Positions 1-8,470 of a stretch of DNA of 33,871 bases are shown here, piece by piece. Each line of letters opens with the position of its first letter. Positions within the stretch are counted from its first letter, which is position 1. The stretch is from Pseudomonadota bacterium. Its GTDB lineage: Bacteria > Pseudomonadota > Gammaproteobacteria > Burkholderiales > JABEVD01. Made by a program: the position numbers and the translations under genes. Under the pieces are notes generated by a model. It was not told where the DNA came from. It saw nothing but the letters and a program-made list of their open reading frames with translations, and did not search any database. The stretch covers positions 1 to 33,871 of the forward strand of contig JAJZVB010000008.1 of NCBI GenBank assembly GCA_021845885.1, read 5' to 3'.

Positions 1-1945
1 CACCGATTTCCTTGGCGATCAGCGAAGCGTAAGCCGGACCTTCATTATAAATCACGCCAGCCGTTGCCGTATTCTTGGCAACATCCGGGAGAAAGCCACC
101 GGCATTGCTCATCGTGTAGTTGTTGATGGCGTAGTTGCCGTAGAGGCTGAACCCTTCGCCGACGTAATAGGTCGCTTCGCCTTCGATGCCATTGTACTTC
201 ACCCCTCCGGTGTTCTGGTAGCAGGTATATACGCCACAGGCGACCTTCGTGGCCTGGTTGGTGAAGTCGATCTTGTAGACGTCGCCCGAAACCGTCAGCC
301 TCTTGCTCTTCCAGGTCGTGCCGATCTGGTAGTTCTGCGTGGATTCAGGATTCAGCTCGCCGGGCAGGGGTGCTGTGGTGCCTTTGGCAGGAAAGAACGC
401 GTTGAGGTTGGGGGCAAGGAAGCCTTGTGCATACTGGGCATACGCGCTCCAGTTGGGCTGGATCATGTAATGGGCAACCAGGGCGGGAAGCGCCTTGGCC
501 CACGATTGCTCTGTATTCAGCGGCGCGCCGGTTGCGCCCTGGTTGACCGCTGCGTCCATGGTCCTTCTGAAGTAGGCGTATTTCACGCCGGGCGTGACGG
601 TCAACGCGTCCGTCACTTTCCATTCGTATTGGACATAGGGCTGGATGGTGGTCAGGGAATCGTTCATCAACCGCCCACCTGCAAACGCGTTATCAACCAT
701 TGCGCCGCCCAGCGTGGCATCCGTATTCCATGCCGCACGGACGTTGTTCTGGCGGTCCATCCAGACGCCGAAGTCCAGGCTGTCCTTGCCGAAGTCTTCG
801 GACGCCTTGAGAATGTCACCCCAGGAACGGTAATTCATGAACATCTGGTTGCCAGGAACGTCGTTCGGGAAAGCGACCCCGCCGATGGTCGTGCCGTTGG
901 GCTGGTTGACACCGAGATTCAAGCCGTAATAGCCGTTGTGGTAATAGGCATAGGTATAGGCCTTGTTATCGATCTTGAGGCTGCCCTGCGTCGTGTTCAG
1001 GCCGATATATTCGAAGTCGCTGTGGATATTGTCATAATTGTAGGCATAATAATCCTGGCTCAGAGGATTGGCGCTGAGGCCATAATTCTTGCCGTATTGA
1101 GCGATGGTTGAGAGCGTGGCGCCATTGGGAACGTTCTGATGCAGGGTGTTCTGCATGGTCACGAAGGTGACCACGGTGTTGTCGGAAACAGGCTTCACGT
1201 ACTTGACGAACAGGTTGCCGCGCTTCTGGTTGGAGTTGGTGAGATAACCGTCGGTGCTGACCTGCCTGTAGTCGATGAAGGCAGAGGCGTCGCCGAAATT
1301 CTTCATCACGCCGGTATCGAATTCGCCGCCGACCATCCTGGTGTTCCAGCTTCCCACTGTGGCGTAGGGGGTGAAGGTTCCGGAAGCAAGCGGATCCTTG
1401 GATTGCACGGCGATGGTGCCGCCGAAGGTCGCATCGCCGATGTTGCTGGCATCCCCGGGACCGCGGTCGACCACGATGCCGCCAAGATCCTGGGCCATGA
1501 AATAGGAAGTGGAGTGATGCGTGAAGTCGTTCGAATCGCCCCAGGGAATGCCGTCAAAGGTCACGTTGTATTGCCCATCGCTGAATCCCCTGATGAAAGG
1601 ACCGCCGTCCTGGGATTCCATCATGCCGGGGCCGTTTGGATCGACGCTGTAGACGGATGGCGCGATATTGATGATGTCGGTGTAGTTCGAAGTCGCCGAG
1701 GCGTTTTCCTGGATGTAATGCTGGCTGATGATGGACTGGGGCTGGGTCGAAACGAGCGAGCCCTGGGTCGGCGCCTGATAGGGCGCGGATTCCTTCCCGT
1801 AGGACGCCCCGTTATCGCCGCCCGCGCCGACCTGGGCCGTGCCCACGTCGATCGCGTCCTGAGCGGAAGCCGTTCCCGCCACGAACAGGCTTCCCAATAC
1901 TAACTGAGTGATCAATTTTTTCCTGAAGCCGAATGCCTTGCGCAT
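1..1945 (-). CDS. TonB-dependent outer-membrane receptor, N-terminal part (3' end beyond left edge)
   Basis: Read by hand on the minus strand from ATG (rc of CAT 1943-1945), SD-like aggggaga upstream: MRKAFGFRKKLITQLVLGSLFVAGTASAQDAIDVGTAQVGAGG...QPQSIISQHYIQENASATSNYTDIINIAPSVYSVDPNGPGMMESQDGGPFIRGFSDGQYNVTFDGIPWGDSN...VVDRGPGDASNIGDATFGGTIAVQSKDP. Signal peptide plus plug-domain-like features. Frame is still open at position 2 (GPAYASLIAKEIG), so it is missing from the ORF track. Confidence 0.9.
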   Translation of the reverse strand, partial: MRKAFGFRKKLITQLVLGSLFVAGTASAQDAIDVGTAQVGAGGDNGASYGKESAPYQAPTQGSLVSTQPQSIISQHYIQENASATSNYTDIINIAPSVYSVDPNGPGMMESQDGGPFIRGFSDGQYNVTFDGIPWGDSNDFTHHSTSYFMAQDLGGIVVDRGPGDASNIGDATFGGTIAVQSKDPLASGTFTPYATVGSWNTRMVGGEFDTGVMKNFGDASAFIDYRQVSTDGYLTNSNQKRGNLFVKYVKPVSDNTVVTFVTMQNTLHQNVPNGATLSTIAQYGKNYGLSANPLSQDYYAYNYDNIHSDFEYIGLNTTQGSLKIDNKAYTYAYYHNGYYGLNLGVNQPNGTTIGGVAFPNDVPGNQMFMNYRSWGDILKASEDFGKDSLDFGVWMDRQNNVRAAWNTDATLGGAMVDNAFAGGRLMNDSLTTIQPYVQYEWKVTDALTVTPGVKYAYFRRTMDAAVNQGATGAPLNTEQSWAKALPALVAHYMIQPNWSAYAQYAQGFLAPNLNAFFPAKGTTAPLPGELNPESTQNYQIGTTWKSKRLTVSGDVYKIDFTNQATKVACGVYTCYQNTGGVKYNGIEGEATYYVGEGFSLYGNYAINNYTMSNAGGFLPDVAKNTATAGVIYNEGPAYASLIAKEIG

Positions 1946-2124
1946 CTGTTTCTCCCCTAGTTTTAAAAATGGAAACGAACCATGGAGACGCAATGTACGC
2001 AGGTAGACTTAGGATAACGTGAAAGAATTGTGATGGATTTGTTACAGCGGCCTCCCGTTTCCTATACTTGGAGTTGAAGACCATTTGGAACGGGCCTGTG
2101 GGGAGCGAAGACAAGACCAGGAAA

Positions 2125-4338
2125 ATGATCTATGCCGGTTTGGCGCTGATGCTCCTCGCCATCCTGCTGGCGCTGATTCCCTTCAACAGGTTCCTGATCG
2201 CGTTGCTGGTATTTTTCGCCGGATTCTCGACCATGCTGGTCGCGCGCAGTTCGTCCGACGTCATCGAGAAAGCTAACAGGGAGGCGGCAGCGAATTACAA
2301 GACTTTGCTCGAATGCACGTCCGACGGATTCTGGGTGGTCGAACTGGAAAGCGGAAAACTGGCCGAGGTCAACGACGCCTACGTCAGGATGAGCGGTTTT
2401 GCAAGGGAAGAGCTGCTTTCGATGAAGGTGGCCGACATCGAAGCCAACGAGAATCCCGAAGAAGTCATCAAGCATATCCTGAAGGTCGTCAGGGAAGGCA
2501 ATGATCTTTTCGAGAGCCGGCACAGGACAAGAAGCGGGCGCCTCATCGACGTCGAAGTCAGCGCCATATACCAGCCTGAACCCAATCTGATCATCTGTTT
2601 TCTCAGGGATATCACGGAGAGGAAATTCACGGAAAACCGGCTCCGCCTTTTCGCCAGCGTGTTCGAAGCGAGCGGCGAGGGCATCATGATCACAGACAGC
2701 GGAAACAAGATAGAGAAAGTCAATCAGGCCTTCACCAGGCTGACCGGCTACGAGCCCGAAGAAGTCATGGGCAGGAACCCGAGCATGCTTTCCTCCGGCC
2801 TGCAAGGCAGGGAGTTCTATAGTGCGATGTGGGAGCGACTGCTGAGCGAAGGTTTATGGCAGGGGGAAATCTGGGACAGGAGGAAGGACGGCAATACCTA
2901 TCCCAAATGGCTTTCCATATCCGTGGTCAGGAACGGGCATGGGGAAATCGTGAATTACATCGGCAGCTTTTCGAACATCGCAGAACTGAAGAAGGCCGAA
3001 ATGGAAATAGAGCAGCTGGCCTACCACGATCCGCTCACAGGGCTACCCAACCGCTTCAGCCTGCTCGCCAAGCTCGAACAGGCGCTCGCCAGATCGCGGC
3101 GGGATCGGAGCAGGCTCGCCCTGATGTTCATCGACCTGGACCGGTTCAAGATCATCAATGATACGCTGGGACATCACATCGGGGACCAGCTCATCGCCCA
3201 GGTCGGAAACCGTCTGCGCAAGGCCGTCAGGGAAAGCGATGTGGTGGCGAGACTGGGGGGGGACGAATTCGTCGTGCTCATCGCCGAAATACCTTCCCCC
3301 ATGGAAGCCGGGCTCGTCGCGGAGAAGATACTCAGGGATTTTTCCCAAGCCTATCTCGTCGACGGCTTCAGTCTTTTCACTTCTCCCAGCATCGGCATCA
3401 GCATTTATCCCGACGACGGGGACAGCATGAACGTCATTCTGAAGAACGCCGACACCGCGATGTATCATGCGAAAAACGACGGCGGCAACGGATTCCGGTA
3501 TTTCGAGACAGCCATGATGCAGAGGAGCTCGGAACGGCTCAATTTCGAGAACGGCTTGAGAAGCGCGCTCGAGAAAGGAGAGTTCGAGCTCCATTACCAG
3601 CCCCAGGTGAATGCCGGGGGAAGGGTGATCGGCCTGGAAGCGCTTTTGAGGTGGCGTCATCCTGAATTAGGGCTCAATCCGCCCGACAAATTCATCCCGA
3701 TAGCCGAGGAAACCGGCCTCATCCTCGGTATAGGAAAATGGGCCCTGAGGACAGCCTGCAGGCAGATGAAGCAATGGATGGAAGCGGGTTTTTCCCCGAT
3801 GCGCATTGCCGTCAATGTCTCCTCCCAGGAGTTTCTGCAGAAGGGCTTCCCGGAATTCGTCATGACAGCCGTACGGGATGCCGGGATCAGGCCTGAACAG
3901 CTCGAACTCGAGATCACCGAAAGCGCCGCGATGATCCATCCCGAAAAAATCATCGGCATCATGCAGGCCCTGAAATCCGCTTCGATCAGGCTTTCCATAG
4001 ACGATTTCGGCACGGGCTATTCCTCTCTCGCCTACCTCAAGCTCTTCCCCATAGACCAGATCAAGATAGACCGCTCCTTCGTCAAGGACCTGGTCATTGA
4101 TTCGAACGACATGGCGATCGCTGTTTCCACCATAGGCCTTGCCAGGAAACTCGGCCTCGAAGTGGTCGCGGAAGGCGTGGAGAGTCATCGCCAGTCCGAT
4201 ATGCTATTCTCGCACGGCTGCGACCTGATTCAGGGACATGCTTTCAGCAGGCCGCTTCCCGCCGAGGAACTCGCCTCTCTGCTTGCCTTTCCTATTCTGC
4301 TGCCAAAAGCGTCTTCTGGAGGGAATCGGACATCCTGA
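2125..4338 (+). CDS. Membrane-anchored PAS-PAS-GGDEF-EAL c-di-GMP turnover protein
   Basis: ORF 2068..4338; ATG at 2125 (MIYAGLALMLLA...) is likelier than the TTG at 2068. N-terminal hydrophobic segments, two PAS-like domains, RESDVVARLGGDEF (I-site RxxD and intact GGDEF), LEALLRWRHPE (EAL) and DDFGTGYSSL. Confidence 0.92.
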   Translation: MIYAGLALMLLAILLALIPFNRFLIALLVFFAGFSTMLVARSSSDVIEKANREAAANYKTLLECTSDGFWVVELESGKLAEVNDAYVRMSGFAREELLSMKVADIEANENPEEVIKHILKVVREGNDLFESRHRTRSGRLIDVEVSAIYQPEPNLIICFLRDITERKFTENRLRLFASVFEASGEGIMITDSGNKIEKVNQAFTRLTGYEPEEVMGRNPSMLSSGLQGREFYSAMWERLLSEGLWQGEIWDRRKDGNTYPKWLSISVVRNGHGEIVNYIGSFSNIAELKKAEMEIEQLAYHDPLTGLPNRFSLLAKLEQALARSRRDRSRLALMFIDLDRFKIINDTLGHHIGDQLIAQVGNRLRKAVRESDVVARLGGDEFVVLIAEIPSPMEAGLVAEKILRDFSQAYLVDGFSLFTSPSIGISIYPDDGDSMNVILKNADTAMYHAKNDGGNGFRYFETAMMQRSSERLNFENGLRSALEKGEFELHYQPQVNAGGRVIGLEALLRWRHPELGLNPPDKFIPIAEETGLILGIGKWALRTACRQMKQWMEAGFSPMRIAVNVSSQEFLQKGFPEFVMTAVRDAGIRPEQLELEITESAAMIHPEKIIGIMQALKSASIRLSIDDFGTGYSSLAYLKLFPIDQIKIDRSFVKDLVIDSNDMAIAVSTIGLARKLGLEVVAEGVESHRQSDMLFSHGCDLIQGHAFSRPLPAEELASLLAFPILLPKASSGGNRTS

Positions 4339-4657
4339 AGTAGCACAAGCCCAAAGCCGAATGAATTTCGGTCAGGCCGACCTGTATTTCGTCTATGAAA
4401 TCGTGGAGGCCGGTGATTGCGAGCGCCTCCCCTTCCGCCTTGTCGAGCATTTGCCTTGTTTTGTTCACGGCTTCGAGAACGGGTTCGGAATGGGGTAAAT
4501 CATGGAGCACGCCGGAAATTTCGTTCAGGCAATGGGCGATGGTGCGGAGGAAGGCTGCATCCTTGAGGAGAAAACTGATGATGCTGGCGCTTCCCGCGTG
4601 CACGCCGACATGGCGTCGGTACATCTGGTAGGCCGAAAGCGATTTGAGTATGTTCAT
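4292..4657 (-). pseudogene. C-terminal fragment of an alpha-E (DUF403-like) domain protein
   Basis: ILKSLSAYQMYRRHVG...SIISFLLKDAAFLRTIAHCLNEI...LHDFIDEIQVGLTEIHSALGLCYF resembles the C-terminal third of alpha-E proteins (SxxAYxxYRR, FLLLDxxFPRS, LHxFLDELQxxLxxIxxAI). The N-terminal two-thirds are absent. Confidence 0.6.
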
Positions 4658-4659
4658 CC

Positions 4660-5318
4660 AAGATGCACACCTTCATCTGGCCGGGGGAACGCTATTTCGC
4701 ACTGCTTTCCTCCGGCAACCTCGCGACCACCCAGGCCATGGTGAAGCGGCTGAGGGATGAAGAAGGTTTGCGCAACGTGCCGAATATGGATGCTGCGGCG
4801 AGCTTCATAGGCAGGGTACGGACATCCAGAGGGAACAGCGGGAGCGGGCGAGCACGGATTTCGAGGCGACCTTCATCCTTGGCGGACAAATATCCGGGCA
4901 GTCGCCCTCGATCTTCCTGATTTATCCGCAGGGGAATTATATCCACGAATCCCCGGAGCATCCCTATCTGCAAATGGGGGAAACTAAATACGGCAAACCC
5001 ATACTCGACCGGGTGATCCGCTCCGATGTATCCCTTGAGCTTGCTGGAAGGTGCGCGCTCGTCTCGATCAATTCCACGATAAGGAGCAACCTGACAGTGG
5101 GGCCGCCTGTCGAGCTGCTGCTCTACCGCAAGGGGAGCCTCGGGAATGCCCGCCTCCTCGTGCTCAACGAGAATGATCCTTTCTACCGCTCGCTCAACGA
5201 GGCCTGGAACGAGGGATTGAAGCATGCGCTCAACAACCTTCCCAAATTCGAATGGGAAGGGGATCTGAAGCTTGCCCAGTATGTCCAGGAAACAGGAAAT
5301 TCCCGTCCCATGCGCTAG
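4660..5318 (+). pseudogene. Anbu / proteasome-type protease remnant: N-terminally truncated and frameshifted
   Basis: Frame 1: KMHTFIWPGERYFALLSSGNLATTQAMVKRL...DAAASFIG. It continues from ~4812 in frame 0: GTDIQREQRERASTDFEATFILGGQISGQSPSIFLIYPQGNYIHESPEHPYLQMGETKYGKPILDRVIRSDVSLELAGRCALVSINSTIRSNLTVGPPVELLLY...NENDPFYRSLNEAWNEGL. Matches the Anbu pattern, but the first ~35 residues with the N-terminal catalytic region are missing. Confidence 0.75.
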
Positions 5319-5353
5319 AAAGATCACCGCAGGCACTCAGGATTCTTCATCAG

Positions 5354-5387
5354 TTGTCATAAAACAGTAATATTGTGACGGTATGCT
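5354..5387 (+). promoter_or_regulatory. Putative Pho box and -10 upstream of the EAL-GGDEF gene
   Basis: TTGTCAT-AAAA-CAGTAAT (5354-5371), 11/14 to CTGTCAT-N4-CTGTCAT, followed 10 bp later by TATGCT (5382-5387). Confidence 0.35.
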
Positions 5388-5437
5388 CCGCGGAAGAGTC
5401 GGGCCCAGTCGAGGCGCGCTTGGACAGAAGAGGAATC

Positions 5438-7279
5438 ATGAGCGAAAAGCCGTTGGGCATAGATTCACCCCTGGCTCATTTTGGCGCGAGCGTTCTGAGA
5501 AACGCAATGCCATGGATGAACGATGCTGAACGCAGCAGGAAAAGCCAGCTTCTTCAGGACATCATCGAGAACTGCGCTCTCACGGCAGTATACCAGCCCA
5601 TCATCGACATGAACAGCGGCGGCATCATGGGCTATGAAGGCCTGATCAGGGGACCTTCCGACAGTCCGTTGCATGCTCCGATCGCGCTTCTCCAGACGGC
5701 TGAAATGCACGGCAGGCTTTTCGAGATGGAATGTCTTTGCCGGAAGGTGACGCTCGAAAGCTTCGTGAGGCTCAACCTGAATGGCAGGCTTTTCCTCAAC
5801 ATCAGCCCTGAGTGCCTGATCGAGCCGCTCTTCAAGGATGGGGAAACGCTCAAACTGATCCACAGCCTCGGCATCAATCCGGACAGGATCATCATCGAGC
5901 TCACCGAAGCGCATCCCACTTACGATTATGCGCTGCTCAGGGAGGCCGTGAATCACTACCGGAAAATGGGCTTCAGGGTGGCGATAGACGATCTGGGTGA
6001 AGGATTCTCCAATCTCAGGCTCTGGTCGGAATTGAGCCCGGATTTCGTCAAGATCGACATGCATTTCGTTCAGGGCATCAACCAGGATTCGGTCAAGCAC
6101 CAGTTCGTCAGTTCCATTCAGCAGATCGCTGACAGGACCCAAACCAAGGTTATCGCTGAAGGCATAGAAACTTTCGCCGAACTGGCCGTCATCAAGAACC
6201 TGAACATTGCGTTCGGCCAGGGTTACCTGATCGGAAGGCCGAATGCCAATCCCATCGTTTCCGTCCCGACCGAGATCGTCCAGGCCCTGACGAAATCCTT
6301 CAAGGGCAGGGGGCTTTTCCAGAAAAACGCCGTCGCCAGGAAAATCCTCAGGAATATCGCCCCCGTTCCATCCGGTGCGCCGAATCAGAGCGTCTTCCAG
6401 ATATTCACCGAGAACCCGGACCTGCATTCCCTTCCCGTCGTCGACGCCCTGATGCCTGTGGGACTCCTGAAGCGCCATCATGTCATAGAGAATTTCGCCA
6501 AACCTTTCGTCCACGAGCTTTTCGGAAGGAAGCCGTGTTCGACCATGATGGATGCTTCCCCGATGATTGTCGACCAGAACATCAGTCTGCACGATTTGAG
6601 CAATCTGATCGTTTCATCCGGAAGGCACCATCTTCTCGACGGATTCATCATCACCGACCACGGGAAATATGTTGGCATGGGAACGGCGCACGACCTGATG
6701 CGGGAAATCACGGAAATCCAGATCAATACGGCGAGATATGCCAATCCGCTCACCCTGCTTCCCGGCAACGTGCCGATCAACGAGCATATCGACATGCTGC
6801 TCGAAACGTCCATCCCGTTCTGCGCATGCTATTGCGACCTGGACAACTTCAAGCCCTTCAATGATGTCTACGGCTACAGGAAAGGGGACGATATGATCCA
6901 GCTATGCGGAGAATTGCTGTCCGACATCTGCGATGCGGAAAGGGATTTCATCGGCCATATCGGCGGGGACGACTTCATCATTCTTTTCCAGAGCCAGGAC
7001 TGGCAGAAGCGGTGCAATGAAGCGCTGGTCCGCTTCGACATGATGAGCATCCAGTTTTTTTCCGAAGAGCACAGAAGGGAAAAGGGGTATACGACCCAGG
7101 ACAGGCGGGGGGAGCGGGTTTTCGTTCCGCTCACCAGCCTTTCCATCGGCGCAGTCCCGGCCTCTCCCGGAACCTACGACTCGCATCACGAGATTTCTGA
7201 AGCGGCCGCCATCGCGAAGAAAAATGCGAAAAGAACGCCGGGAAGCTCCCTGTTCATTGAAAGGCGCAAACAGATCTGA
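5438..7279 (+). CDS. EAL - CBS-like - GGDEF protein (divergent catalytic motifs)
   Basis: ORF 5375..7279; ATG at 5438 preceded by agaagagga. N-terminal EAL (YEGLIRG, ELTEAH, DDLGEGFSNL, VIAEGIET), CBS-like middle (SPMIVDQNISLHDLSNLIVSSGRHHLLDGFIITDHGKYVGMGTAHDLM), C-terminal GGDEF (HIGGDDFIILF) without an RxxD I-site. Confidence 0.85.
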   Translation: MSEKPLGIDSPLAHFGASVLRNAMPWMNDAERSRKSQLLQDIIENCALTAVYQPIIDMNSGGIMGYEGLIRGPSDSPLHAPIALLQTAEMHGRLFEMECLCRKVTLESFVRLNLNGRLFLNISPECLIEPLFKDGETLKLIHSLGINPDRIIIELTEAHPTYDYALLREAVNHYRKMGFRVAIDDLGEGFSNLRLWSELSPDFVKIDMHFVQGINQDSVKHQFVSSIQQIADRTQTKVIAEGIETFAELAVIKNLNIAFGQGYLIGRPNANPIVSVPTEIVQALTKSFKGRGLFQKNAVARKILRNIAPVPSGAPNQSVFQIFTENPDLHSLPVVDALMPVGLLKRHHVIENFAKPFVHELFGRKPCSTMMDASPMIVDQNISLHDLSNLIVSSGRHHLLDGFIITDHGKYVGMGTAHDLMREITEIQINTARYANPLTLLPGNVPINEHIDMLLETSIPFCACYCDLDNFKPFNDVYGYRKGDDMIQLCGELLSDICDAERDFIGHIGGDDFIILFQSQDWQKRCNEALVRFDMMSIQFFSEEHRREKGYTTQDRRGERVFVPLTSLSIGAVPASPGTYDSHHEISEAAAIAKKNAKRTPGSSLFIERRKQI

Positions 7280-8407
7280 TCACCACTTGTGGTGGTCTGG
7301 CGTATCGGATTCGAAATAATCCAGGTGGTCGATCAGGGCCGGCTTGGAATGAGCGGGATTGAGGTACTGGTCGAGCAGTGCATCCTGTTCCGCTTTCTTC
7401 TTCATGAAATACCAGTAGACGATCCCCCCGATGCCCATCAAAACGAGCAGGACGACTATCCAGACCAGGTTGGACAGCGGTTTTGCCTCCTCCCTGGGCT
7501 GAGGCTTCGCTGCGTTCATCCCGGCAAGCAGTTTGTTGGTGGTGGCGATACGGCTCTGCAGCTCGACGAGCTTTCCTTCGAGCGTCTTGATCTGCGCCTT
7601 CAATTGCAGCATCTGCACCGCCTGGTCGTCAGCCCTTGAAATGATCTGGGTTTCCGTCCGCTTCAGATCATCGCTCGGTGCGGATTTGGCTTCCCCGGAA
7701 ACAATGTCGAGATGGAACGCGGGCTTCACCTTGGCAGGCTTAGAAACCTTCCTGGCAATCGATTCGCTTTTTCCCGGCGCGCCTGTCGATTTGAGGTCGG
7801 GGATGTTGAGCAGGGAACCGACCTGGATAAGGTCGGGGGAAATTCCCGGGTTTTCCTTCAGGATGGAGGCGATGAAACGCTTTCTGGCTTGCCCGTCATC
7901 CGGAAAGAAGGCATGGGCGATGCCGGTAAGGGTATCGTGAGGCTTGATTTTGAGGGTGGTTCCGCCCGAAGGCTTTTGCGCAGGCTTTTCGGGAACGGCC
8001 TTTTCCACCGGGCTTTCGGGCGGGGCGGCCGAGGTTGGCGGATCGAGGAACACGGTGAACGATTTTTCGATTTCTCCGCCGCAATGGATGCCGAGCTTCA
8101 GGGTGAGGATGGGTTCGTTGATGCGCTGGTCCGTCGTAATCCTGATGCGCCTTCCGGAATCCTCGAGCTCGAGCTTCGCATGCTTCAGCTGGAAGATGCC
8201 GGCGTCATCCTGGGCGGGATCGAGCGAAACGCAGGAAGCCTCCAGCGTTTCTTCCGGGGAGAGCGCGATCCTGACAGAAGCTTTGAATGCTTCGCCGAGA
8301 TGAGAATCGACCTGCAATGCGCCTATCCCGAGCGCCATGGCATGGCCGCTTAAGGCCAGCAGGACGATAGCGACCGGTTTTTTCAATTCAGTCAAGCCTG
8401 TATGCAT
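7280..8407 (-). CDS. FimV/TspA-like protein with LysM domain and one TM
   Basis: N-terminal signal, MALGIGALQVDSHLGEAFKASVRIALSPEE (FimV N-terminal-like), LysM-like region (LKIKPHDTLTGIAHAFFPDDGQARKRFIASILKENPGI...LIQVGSLLNIPDL), TM LVWIVVLLVLMGIGGIVYWYF. Confidence 0.75.
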   Translation of the reverse strand: MHTGLTELKKPVAIVLLALSGHAMALGIGALQVDSHLGEAFKASVRIALSPEETLEASCVSLDPAQDDAGIFQLKHAKLELEDSGRRIRITTDQRINEPILTLKLGIHCGGEIEKSFTVFLDPPTSAAPPESPVEKAVPEKPAQKPSGGTTLKIKPHDTLTGIAHAFFPDDGQARKRFIASILKENPGISPDLIQVGSLLNIPDLKSTGAPGKSESIARKVSKPAKVKPAFHLDIVSGEAKSAPSDDLKRTETQIISRADDQAVQMLQLKAQIKTLEGKLVELQSRIATTNKLLAGMNAAKPQPREEAKPLSNLVWIVVLLVLMGIGGIVYWYFMKKKAEQDALLDQYLNPAHSKPALIDHLDYFESDTPDHHKW

Positions 8408-8470
8408 ATTCTATTGAGTGGCCGTCAATCCGTTATTCTAATGAATAGTCGGCCCAATTGAAATATGCCT

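Noticed and set aside
425-1903. Plus-strand ORFs 425..1111 and 1139..1903
   Set aside because: Antisense to the edge-truncated TonB-dependent receptor, which the ORF track does not show.
5465-6592. 375-aa minus-strand ORF
   Set aside because: Antisense to the EAL domain of the 5438..7279 gene.
8408-8470. Possible terminator between the fimV-like gene and the MCP gene
   Set aside because: No convincing GC-rich stem followed by a T-run on either strand.
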